A DNA stretch of 64,000 nucleotides from Eutrigla gurnardus (lineage: Eukaryota; Chordata; Actinopteri; Perciformes; Triglidae): NCBI GenBank assembly GCA_963514095.1, contig OY741281.1, positions 4,332,154 to 4,396,153 of the forward strand, written 5' to 3'. This document shows, piece after piece, positions 12,647 to 22,600 of this stretch. A program made the translations under genes and the position numbers. The notes under the pieces were generated by a model, which saw only the letters and a list, made by a program, of their open reading frames with translations, had not been told where the DNA came from and did not search any database. Within the stretch, counting starts at the first letter, position 1; each line of letters opens with the position of its first letter.

Positions 12647-15600
12647 TTAGAAGTAGAAGAAGTCGGAGACGGCGGCGGGCAGGTGGGTCATCAGCTGGAC
12701 CCTGATCCACCAGTGCGGCTCCATGGGGTGGTACCGCGTGAAAGGGCGCTTGGACACGATGGCGTCGGTGATGTCATCCAGAACCGGCGCCACGTCCTTC
12801 TGTCCGCTGTTGCAGTACGAGCGCATCAGAGCCATGCGCTGCTCGAAGTGGGCTTTCCCGTAGTCCTCCTTCACGACGGCGGGCGCCTCCTTCCACAGCT
12901 TGTTGGCCGTGCTCGCCACTATGTCTCGGGTCAGGATGCCCGTGGCCACGATGAAGTTCCCCGGTTCCACGATGGACACCTTCACCCCCCAGGTCTTCAT
13001 CTCGTAGCGCAGGCAGTCGGAGAACGCCTCCACGCCGTATTTGGATATGCAGTAAGGCGAGCGCAGGGCGTTTCCCATCCTCCCGTACATGCTGGCCAGG
13101 TTCACGACGCGGCCTGGAATCAGAATGGATGTTGTGATTAAAATTACAGCCGGTCATGAAAAAGTCCCTTTGCTGCAGCTTCAAACTGTCGGATGCAAAG
13201 GTCAGCTGTCTTTAGGAGAGCTGTGTTCTCTACATCACTATTGATTCTTCCTCAGTCACTCGGTTTCCAGCTGCTCTGCTGGCTGCTGATAAACTTTTAC
13301 TTGACATTTGCATATTCTACACAGTGAGTGATCTTTTTTAAACATTATCTAGGTGTTATTGAAGGTGAGCTGTGGAAAGAAGCAACGTTCACAGTCCAGG
13401 CCACGGATTCTTTTTGCATTTGCTTGTAATTGTCAGCTAAAAACAGGCTTTTTTTAAACATACTTTAAGATGATTATCTGATATTATTGTATTTGTCTTT
13501 ATTTCATTGTATATTTGTATTCCTTTCTTTTGCAGATATCTTCCACAAAATGATTCCCAAACTTTTTTTCTTCCAAAAATTAAAATGTCAGCAAATCTTC
13601 CTCTTTGTTAAAATGTGATTTTGTGAAATTGTGATGTAGAAATTCAAATATTTTCTATAAATAAGAGACAATAGTGTCTATTGTGGTGTCTCTCATTTAA
13701 GGGTTTTGTATCTATGTTAAGAAAAGTGCTCTATAATTGACATCAAAGTGTTCCTGTCTGACTTGTTTGCATTGTCAGCATTCCTCACTGGAATCATGGG
13801 ACCCTGCTTATTGGTCGGTTTCAGAGAGGAATCCTGGGAATGCTTGTAATCCTTCATAAAGAAACTGGGGAAACGAGTCTGGTAACAAAATGAACCAAGT
13901 AGTGCTACTTCTGTTTTCGGGACACGCGTGACGAAGTGATAACGTGTAAGTTATTCTCCAGCCACTGACCTTTGGCCCTGCGGATCATCGGCAGAACAGC
14001 TTTGGTGACCCTGATTGTGCCCCACAGGTTGACCTCTGACACCTGCTTGTAGGTGTCCATGGAGGTGAACTCCACTTCTCCAAACGTGGACACGCCGGCG
14101 TTGTTCACCACGGCCCACAGACCTGGATCAGGACCCGGGACAGAGCATCACAGAGGAGACAAGTCCTCGTCATGTGAGTGTAGTGAGCCATCCGTACCTC
14201 GTTCCGAGTCCTCCAGGTTGTCTTTGATGTATTCGGCGGCCCGGTTCACCTGCTCCTCGCTGCAGACATCCAGCTGCACGACCTTCATGCGATCCGAGTG
14301 AAATCCTTCCAGTTCCTTGGCACCGTCTCCATCTTTATCCTGCAAAGATGCCCCATCAGTGACACACTCCGACGATGAGCGGCAATCGCATGTTTTACCT
14401 TCAAAAGACATCCGGCGAAGACGGTGAAGCCGAGCCTGTGCAGGTGTTTGGCAAGTGCGTGACCGAATCCGCTGTCGCAGCCTGTGATGAACACGGCCCG
14501 CCCCTTCACCTGCGAAGAGAGAGTATATAACAATATAATAGTACACGAAAGGACAATATAAAGATTATGTGAGAAATTGTTGAAAATGTTAATGAAAATG
14601 AGTGCAGATTTGTTGTTTGTGTAAAAAAAAACAGCACCAAATCATTCTAAAATGCCACTTCGGCACTTTTTTTATAACACTTTTCATTAAAAACGATACT
14701 GTGACGTCATGATAGAATAATATTTTTTACGGCAAACTATACTTTTTTATGCCTTTTTCTATGACTTTTCTATGACACTATGAATTTCTTTCCTTTTTTT
14801 TTAACAGACTATACTAACTCTTTTTTTCAACACACTAAAATGTTTTTTTTTCGACGAACTATACTATGACTTTTTCATGAACTGCTGATCTCGGTTTTTG
14901 TTTTTTTTATTTTGTAGTCTTCGTTCGTACCGTGACTCGGTTTCCCTGCTCTCACGTTTTCCGATGTTCCTGCTGTTTGTGGGTTTTCTTTCGTTACCTG
15001 CTTTTGTTTTAAGGAAGTTTAATATTAATTAAATAATTGTTTTTCCTTGTCTGTGTCTGAATTTGAGTCCTATCGATATTCCACCCCATGACGAGTACTA
15101 TGACTTTTTCATTACTTTTTTCTGGTCATACTTAACGATGGGCATTTATGACTTTTTAATCAGATTTTTTTTTACAACATTCCATGAATTTTGTTGACAG
15201 ATTTTTTTGTGAAATTTCAACATCCTATATTGAAAAATTTGACTTTGACATTTTAGGACTGTTTTGCACTTACTATACCCAGACTTTATTGGACAGGTGA
15301 TACAAAGGGTTTTTATGATTTTTTAATTTTTACATTTTATGAATTTTATAGACTTTTTTCATGAAATATTGACATGCTATAGTAGCCGATGACTTTTTTT
15401 AAAATTCGACTTTGACATTTTATGACTGTTTTGCACTTACTATACTCAGACAAAGAATACAGTCACAAAATGTCAAAGAAAAAAAAATCTAAAAAAAATC
15501 ATACTATAGCATGTCGATATTTCACAAAAAGTCAGTGACAAAATTCATAAAATGTTATAAAAATCAGACTAAAAAGTCATAAATCCCTTTGTATCAAATG

Positions 15601-18430
15601 TCTGAGTATAGTACGTGCAAAACAAAGTTTTTTTGATGACTTTTTAATACGATTTTCCAACATTTTTATACTTGTGGACTCACTTTTTTCGGGAAATTTC
15701 GACATGATAGTATGACTGTAAAAAAAATGTGATCTGTGTCTGATGATTGTTTTGGACTTTGTATCAGACTTTGTTGGGCAGACGATACAATTGGTTTTCA
15801 TGACTTTTTAATCTGATTTTTACAACGATTTTTATGAATTTTGTTGACCGACTTCTCGTAAAATATCGACATGAATCGACAGACTTTTTTTTCGAATAAA
15901 ATTGACTTTGGCATGTTTTGCACTTCCTTTACTCGGACTTTAATAGTATGACTTTTTGCTTATTGATTTGGCTCGTTATGACAGATTCGGACTGTGCCGT
16001 TAGTGTAACGAGGCACTCTTGACCTGTGGTAAGTGACGTTACCGAAGCGTCAAACCGACGCCGTGACATTTGCATCCCTCTAGACTTTTACATCATTTTT
16101 AAAACATTTTATGAATTTTGTCGATTTTTCACTTTTTTTTTTCCTGAAAAAATTGACCATGGCTTTTTATGGCTGTTTTGGACTCACTACACTGAGACTA
16201 GGCGCGTCAAGCGAGATGAGCGATTTTTATGCCTTTTTAACAATTTTAAATATTTTTTATGAATATATCCTGACTGAATTTTTCGTGAATTTTCGACGTG
16301 CTATAGTATGACTTTTTTTTTGGGGGGGGGGGGGATATGACTAAGCCTTTTTATAACTATTTTGCACTCACTACACTCAGATTTTGATTGACACGTGATA
16401 TAGAAGCATATGTTAGGACTTTTACATCATTTTTACAACATTTTATGAATTTTGTCGATTTTTCACTTTTTTTTCGACATTTACTTTTGTAAATTTTGTA
16501 AATGCTTGAAAGAGAAATTACTGTTGTACTTTGAAAAAGTTGACCATGGCTTTTTATGGCTGTTTTGGACTCACTACACTGAGACTAGGCGCGTCAAGCG
16601 AGATGAGCGATTTTTATGCCTTTTTAACAATTTTAAATATTTTTTTATGAATATATCCTGACTGACTTTTTCGTGAATTTTCGACGTGCTACAGCATGAC
16701 CTTTTTTTAACAATATGATCAAGGCTTTTTTTTTTAAAGATTATTTTCTTGCATAGAGACCTTTGTATTTAGCGGTGGATAAGAGGGAACATGGGAGAGA
16801 GAGGGGGATGTGACATGTATCAAAGGATCTCCAGCCGGGATTCGAACCTGAGGCTGCTGCATATGCAGACATGGGTAAATGGCATGCACCCTAACCACTC
16901 AACCACCTGCCTGCCATGACTTTTTATGACTGTTTTGGACTCACTACACTCAGATTTTGATTGGCACGCGATATAGAAGCATATGTTAGGACTTTTACAT
17001 AATTTTTACAACATTTTATGAATTTTGTCGATTTTTCACTTTTTTTTCGACATGCTATAGTATGACTTTTTTTTTCCCTGAAAAAGTTGACCATGGCTTT
17101 TTATGACTGTTTTGGACTCACTACACTGAGACTTGGTGCATCAAGCGATATGAGCGATTTTTATGACTTTTTAACAATTTTAAATATTTTTTTATGAATA
17201 TATCCTGACTGACTTTTTCGTGAATTTTCGACGTGCTATAGTATGACTTTTTTTATGTGGGGGGGGGGGGGGGGAATATGACTAAGCCTTTTTATAACTA
17301 TTTTGCACTCACTACACTCAGATTTTGATTGACACGCGCTATAGAAGCATATGTTAGGACTTTTACATCATTTTTACAACATTTTATGAATTTTGTCGAT
17401 TTTTCACTTTTTTTTCGACATGCTATAGTATGACTTTTTTTTCCCTGAAAAAGTTGACCGTGGCTTTTTATGGCTGTTTTGGACTCACTACACTGAGACT
17501 AGGCGCGTCAAGCGAGATGAGCGATTTTTATGACTTTTTAACAATTTTAAATATTTTTTTATGAATATATTCTGACTGACTTTTTCGTGAATTTTCGACG
17601 TATGACTTTTTTTTAACAATATGATCAAGGCTTTTTTTTTTTAAAGATTATTTTCTTGCATAGACACCTTTGTATTTAGCGGTGGATAGAGAGGAAACAT
17701 GGGAGAGAGAGGGGGATGTGACATGTATCAAAGGCAGTGGCGGCGCCAGAGTATTTTTTCTGGTTCAACTACGGTGGGGCTAACTCATACGACGGTGGGG
17801 CTCAAATCAATGTCAGAATTTCAATGTGAATATATAACAACACCCAGTGGCGCTGCCAGCCGGAATCCAGTACGCACTGGGAGGACTTTTTTTGAAGGTG
17901 GAAAAAAAAATTGATGCTGCTGAACCGGGCCGGATGCAGCCGCATTTGAGAGGACGATCGCGCGTGTGTGCGCAATTACGCATAGCGTGTGTTGGCCCCT
18001 CTCCACTACACAATACAGCTCGGCTCTAGTCTCGTCACCTCTCTGCTGCTGAGCACTGCGGGCCGAGCCGATGCATGTCTCTCTCCCCGGGCCGGCAGAG
18101 TTATCATACCGTACTGCCCAACCAAGCCCCTCCCTGGCGGATATTCCAGCTTCGCCTAAAGGAAGCTGGCGTCAACTCGTTTTCATGTTGGAAACTACAG
18201 CGCAGACTTCACATTACCTGCACCAATCCCCTAGGAATTCGAGGCGTCGCCACATAAAGCACGAAAAGCAAATAGAGCACGACTATGCACTCGGTTACAC
18301 TCGTCTCCGGCAGACCCAGCGTCCTCATGGCCGCGTTGAGCAGAGCCGGCAGTCCGAACCCCAACACGACGGTCAGCAACACGGAGAAGGAGACCAGAAG
18401 CGCCACTCGGAACACGGAGAGAGGGGCCAT
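12647..18430 (-). CDS. bdh1: D-beta-hydroxybutyrate dehydrogenase 1 (SDR9C family)
   Basis: NAD-dependent short-chain dehydrogenase interconverting 3-hydroxybutyrate and acetoacetate in ketone metabolism. Coding exons on the minus strand: 18430-18218, 14509-14399, 14339-14198, 14122-13970 and 13113-12647. They sum to 1086 nt, or 361 residues plus stop, with consistent phases (0, 0, 1, 1). Visible motifs are the cofactor loop TGCDSGFG (about 80-87), NNAG (162-165), catalytic Ser214 and YCISK (Tyr227, Lys231). Ser and Tyr are 13 apart, as in mammalian BDH1. Stretches such as STFGEVEFTSMDTYKQV and SPYCISKYGVEAFSDCLRYEM identify BDH1 rather than HSD17B2 or RDH relatives. The odd part is exon 1: its 71 residues form two hydrophobic segments (about 6-28 and 45-62) instead of an Arg-rich mitochondrial presequence, so location is uncertain. 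Intron 1 (3.7 kb) is filled with tandem repeats. The gene is tail-to-tail with nck1. Confidence 0.93.
13141..13960 (-). other. bdh1: bdh1 intron 4
   Basis: Intron between the last two coding exons (whole intron 13114-13969). It is AT-rich with no coding potential and contains one copy of a short dispersed repeat (13624-13662) followed by a small imperfect inverted repeat near 13665-13697. Confidence 0.7.
13624..13662. repeat. Dispersed repeat, copy 1
   Basis: About 39 bases (TGAAATTGTGATGTAGAAAT, then attcaaatattttctataaa) that recur at 33953-34006 with a short insertion. The copies lie in introns of two different genes, which points to a small mobile-element relic. The family was not recognised. 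Confidence 0.5.
14690..15960. repeat. AT-rich tandem repeat, about 165-bp units (bdh1 intron 1)
   Basis: Diverged units share phrases such as GACTTTTTAATC, TTTATGAATTTTG, GACATGCTATAG and GACATTTTATGACTG. Matching phrases recur about 160-166 bases apart (15152 and 15318; 15248 and 15413; 15640 and 15802). Part of the block, about 15455-15630, is inverted relative to its left neighbour. It appears related to the longer units at 16080-17640. Confidence 0.75.
15280..15630. repeat. Large imperfect inverted repeat in the tandem array
   Basis: Units left of about 15455 read GATACAAAGGG ... TTTTATGAATTTT ... GACATGCTATAG ... TGCACTTACTATACTCAG. The same phrases appear in reverse complement to its right, ending at TGCAAAACA. 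Arms are roughly 170 bases, with mismatches, so a long hairpin or cruciform is possible. Confidence 0.65.
16080..17640. repeat. Higher-order tandem repeat, about 366-bp monomers in an A-B-A-B array
   Basis: The landmark AGACTAGGCGCGTCAAGCGA and its variant occur near 16195, 16582, 17127 and 17494. The landmark ATAGAAGCATATGTTAGGAC occurs near 16403, 16975 and 17341. Monomers without insertion are about 366 bp, each made of two diverged halves of roughly 170-195 bp. Alternate copies differ: copies 1 and 3 carry a poly-G tract (16320-16333, 17259-17274), while copies 2 and 4 carry a SINE. The real repeating unit is therefore about 910-940 bp. Confidence 0.8.
16731..16917 (-). mobile_element. 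tRNA-derived SINE
   Basis: Read on the minus strand it begins with a tRNA-like head. An A-box-like TGGTTGAGTGGTT pairs with plus 16893-16905, and a B box GGTTCGAATCC pairs with plus 16838-16848. A tail follows with the CACATCCCCCTCTCTCTCCC motif common in percomorph SINEs. It interrupts the tandem repeat, so it inserted into one monomer. Confidence 0.75.
17641..17733 (-). mobile_element. Truncated copy of the same SINE
   Basis: It is almost identical to 16731-16825, including the flanking repeat phrase AATATGATCAAGGC, but lacks the tRNA head. It stops where an unrelated GTGGCGGCGCCAG element begins. Because the flank is shared, it arose by duplication of the repeat unit, not by a second insertion. 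Confidence 0.7.
17734..18100. repeat. Possible DNA-transposon terminus or MITE fragment
   Basis: The 15-mer CAGTGGCGGCGCCAG at 17734 recurs in near-identical form as CAGTGGCGCTGCCAG near 17846, in direct orientation. Such GC-rich partly palindromic ends resemble termini of non-autonomous hAT-like elements in fish. No second inverted end or target duplication was found, so the extent is a guess. Confidence 0.3.
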
Positions 18431-18914
18431 CTTGACGGACTGGTGCGTTCACGTCTCAGCACGCCCCCCTCCGCTAACCCCGAGGCGTTCAAGTTCCCGG
18501 AACATTCACACTTCAAAAGGCTTTTTTTAAACGCAGCGTGTGAAAGTTCTAAAACTCGTTTTTTGTTGTTAAACTGAAGCTTATAAGGTTAATCATCTCG
18601 AAATTTTCACAAAAAGTATTAGTTAAATGTGCTCATAACTACGTTGAAGTCTTTAGTCTCTATTGCAAAACAATTTTTTTTATTAAAGCCTACAGTTTTC
18701 GGATGTTCATTGCGTCACCGTTTCTTACGTCTGCAAATCTCGGTAAGCGGAACCGGAAGTACGTAGGCGTTAACTATTTGTCTCAACTTTGGACGCGTTT
18801 CGCAATTATGACTAAATGGAACTGTAGATTAGGCTGCATTGTTGCAATGCCAGAATTACAACTTTAAAAATAAATAGAATTAAAACAAAAGGGAAAATAA
18901 AAACACCGGAGCAA
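18431..18914 (-). promoter_or_regulatory. bdh1: bdh1 upstream region
   Basis: Between the bdh1 start codon (18430) and the presumed gyg1 3' end. No TATA box is near. The first 70 bases are GC-rich. An ETS-type CCGGAAGT lies at about 18750 on the plus strand. The promoter of bdh1 must lie here or in an unseen upstream 5' UTR exon. The gap to gyg1 is only about 0.5 kb. Confidence 0.4.
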
Positions 18915-18930
18915 ATCCAAACTTTTAACT

Positions 18931-18936
18931 TTTAAT
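18931..18936 (-). terminator. gyg1: Candidate poly(A) signal, gyg1
   Basis: Minus-strand ATTAAA about 740 bases after the gyg1 stop, followed on that strand by a GT-rich stretch (CCGGTGTTTTTATTTTCCC). An AATAAA also overlaps the gyg1 stop codon itself but is too early to be likely. Confidence 0.4.
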
Positions 18937-19677
18937 ATTTCCAGATGAGAGAAGTTGTAGTACAGCTAACATCATGGTTAATGAATCACAAGAAAGTTAA
19001 AAGCCTAGTGTCCTACAGAAAAGGCTGCTAGTCAAGAACAGACATCATGGCAATAGAGGGAGCAGGAAGGCACGGAGGACGGTGATGTATGGCTAAATGA
19101 CCAGAAGACGGCCTTTTTAGATGTACTGTAAACACATTTTTCAGATCTATGTTAAACAGAGGCTGCTTTACAATCCAACAGCATATGAAATAAACTGAGA
19201 ATAAGCAATTAGTAGTAATGCTCAGATGACATTGTAAAAAAAAAAAAAAAGTAACGAAAAGGAAGTTCAAGTGAAGTTAATGTTAGACACAATACAAAAA
19301 GGCCCAGTTCAACTCGTTGTCATATCATGCTAACAAAACAAGTCTTGACATGAAAGAGAATATTGCAAATACCTTCGCAAAGAGCTAATTTATGTAATAC
19401 ATCTTTCCTGATTTTTTCACATTGTAGCAGAACTGCCTTGCATAGACAATTAAAGCCGTTCAGAACTTTATACTTTTAAAAGGTTCCCATTTAAACGGCA
19501 CAGTCTTAAAGTCGTAAAAGGAGGGGAAAAGCAAGTCGTTTTACAGCATTTTCATGAAAGACCTGCAGGTTAAACTGCAAGTGCTCTCTTGATTTCTTGC
19601 TTCATTGCTTCCGTTTTTGAGAGGGGAAAAAACCAACAACTGTAACTGCTCTTTTGATATCCCGATTCATTGCTTCT

Positions 19678-22600
19678 TTATTTCAAAAAAGTATCAAGCT
19701 TTTTCTTGATATTGTCAAATGAGTCCATTCCCATGTAGTCGGCCTGGCCTTGCTCCCATTTCTTCTTGCGTTCTTCTGAGGACATCGAGGGTTCGGGTGC
19801 AGGTGAAGAGAAGCTCCCTTGCTGAGAAAGAACATGAAATGAATAGTAAAACAGAGCAGGAAGACAGAAGACGTATTAATGACGAGGAGGCACAGGCAGC
19901 CCAGAACACATCCTATGCGCGTATTGCTTTTTTATTTATTTATTTATTTTAAAAAAAGCATTGAACTCGCCATACGTAGCCTTTCCAAATTAATGGCAAA
20001 CACACGCATAAGCTCTGGTTTTAGAGGAGGAGCAGTAGAAGCGTTTACCTAGGCGCCAACAAGCGGTTATTGCCTGCTAGCTCTAAAAATACATACCAAT
20101 ATCTGTCCACTCTTATAAGCGACCGTGTCATTGTTCTGGAACTTTACGAGATGAACGGGAAGACAAAGGGAAGGCTATCGTCCAGAATCGGAGCAAAATT
20201 AGTAAGAAAAGGGTTAACAGTAAAATAAAAAAGGGAACAAAATTAGAGATAAATAAAATGAATTCAAAGAATAAAAAAGGGGGGAAGAAAGAACAGCCTA
20301 TTTCCACACAGTATTTCCCTGCATTAACAATGAAGGAATCCTTTTATTTTCAGTAGAGCTGCACCATCAGGGAACCTTGTTCATGTTGAAGATCAAACAA
20401 GTGGTAAAATGTAAAAATCATGTCACAAATCCTAACGAAGCTGTTCAAAAGGCTGCAAGTTTTGGCTCGTAACAACGTAATTGTAATAACACCGCATCAT
20501 TTGACAGTTTAAACAATATAACATCTTTATCTCGGCCCATTATCTGATGGAATACACCAATAGAACACGTAGCTTGCGGTGTAAAATGTGTTGATTTACC
20601 TCGGCACAGCCGGAGTGGAAAGGCTGGTCTCCGTATTGCTCCTGCAGCATGGGCACCACGGCGCTGGAGTACAGGCCCCACCAGTCCAGGAGGAAGGTGG
20701 GATGTGTGGTGGCCTCGTGCACGCTTCCTGAGATCCGTTTGGATTTGGCGTCGTACGTGTAACTCCACGGCTTGGTCTGCCCGAGGAAATGGACCACCTT
20801 GGCATTGGCACCGTATCTGAAGTAAGACGTGGGTTAAAAACAAATCGTAGATGCTTAATTATTGTTAGTGGATTGAGTTTTTATGAACGATTCAGCTACA
20901 CATTCGTCATTTCTCTGAACATTAGCCCCACATTTTAAACAAAACTTTTACTGAACGGTGTTGACTAGGGGTGTGACGATACACTCCGCTCACGAGACGA
21001 GACGAGACACGATATTGGGTCCACGAGAACGAATTTAACAGAGTTGCACATGCATTTTGAAATATTTTATTATAACTCTTTACATCAATGATGTAAGCAT
21101 GATCTTTTAATAAACTTCTTTCACAAATTTAAACTAAAACTAAAATTTATAAAAGTTAAAATAAAATAAATAAAATTAAATATAATTGTAAATATGTGCA
21201 AAACCAAATCAAAGTTCTACTCTGTCAATACAGAGTGCAAATAGTGCAAACGGAGCCTGACCAAGTATGTCATGAACAACATGCTGCAACTACAGCATCT
21301 CTGACATCGCAGCTGTCAAGTGTATCAATGCTTCGGGAGTTTTGTCTCATCTCTGGGCTGGTGATGCTGCTATGGCAGCTTTCTACTCAAGGTAACGAGC
21401 CAGCATATCCAACGTGCCCGTCATTAACTTGTGTGATGGTAATTGTAGCCGTTTCTGCTTGGACATTTTCACAGCGGAAAAAAAAGCAGTCACACGTCTC
21501 ACCCGCCCGAGTAAACGAGCGACGCGGGGAACACCGAGGCCAGCTTGGGTTGCAAGATTTATAGTGTGCGCAAAACAGATGTGCGACTTCAATCCCGCGT
21601 CGCGCACGGCCACGTCCATATTACGTGCATTGTCGGTAACAATAAGCGATGCCGTGGTTGGGTTTTTTAAGCTCCCAGTCAGTAACAGCTGTCTGTAAAA
21701 CCTCAGCTATGTATAGCTCACAAATCTCGCAAGACGGATTTTTAACGCGACGAGAAATATCGTCGACTTTAATCTCGCGAGATCTCGTGGTACGAGATCT
21801 CGTCACACCCCTAGTGTTGACTGAGGCTAAAACTATGATGGTATAATGGTAAACTACTGTTCAGCTAAAATATTTGAGTATTTAGTCGCTACAATGCCAA
21901 CAGTAAAACAAATGGAGACTAATCAAAATCACTCACGAAAATGTACAAAATCACGACAGAAATGTCAGTTACATTATTCTTTTTAAAAATGTAGCAAAAC
22001 CACCGAATGTACCAAAATGGTACGTTTAATTTTCCATTAATTCAACTTTTCATTTGTAAGATGAACGCATTAAGAAAGCTACATGGTCTTGCTTTTAATA
22101 ATTAGATAATTTTTTTACAATTCTACCTGCTAATTTAGGCTAATGATTCCTGTTTGTTAGCAACAACACAAAAAGGCACAAACGCACTGTGTGGCCGATT
22201 ATACTGAAACAAAAACAACATTTTAAAAATTTTAATAAAACATGGGTATTTATGAAAGTACCCCATTCATAACCACAACATGAAACCAACACTGCACACT
22301 GTGTTGTTGTAGTGTTATTATCCTGCTTGTATTGGACCATGATATATTTATATATTTACCCTACAGATATGGATTTCTTCTTAGCATTGGCAAACCGCAC
22401 GTTCACAAATAAGCCTAAATCTGGCCCTGGGGGCGGCCCATTACTGACAACTAACAAGTAAATACATGTTTATCACCCCCGTCATCTCGACTCGGATGCC
22501 AGGAAATACCGAACCTAAGAGCTTGTTGATGAGGTTGTTTCCATGGAGGACAAAAGGTTTTGACGCAGAGCGGACACCGATGTGGAGGGGGGGGGCACAA

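Noticed and set aside
12683..13141. 152-codon plus-strand frame
   Set aside because: Antisense shadow of the last bdh1 exon, whose minus-strand product matches BDH1 residue by residue.
16815..16917. A tRNA gene
   Set aside because: A and B boxes are present but the sequence continues into a SINE body and cannot form a full cloverleaf. It is a tRNA-derived SINE head.
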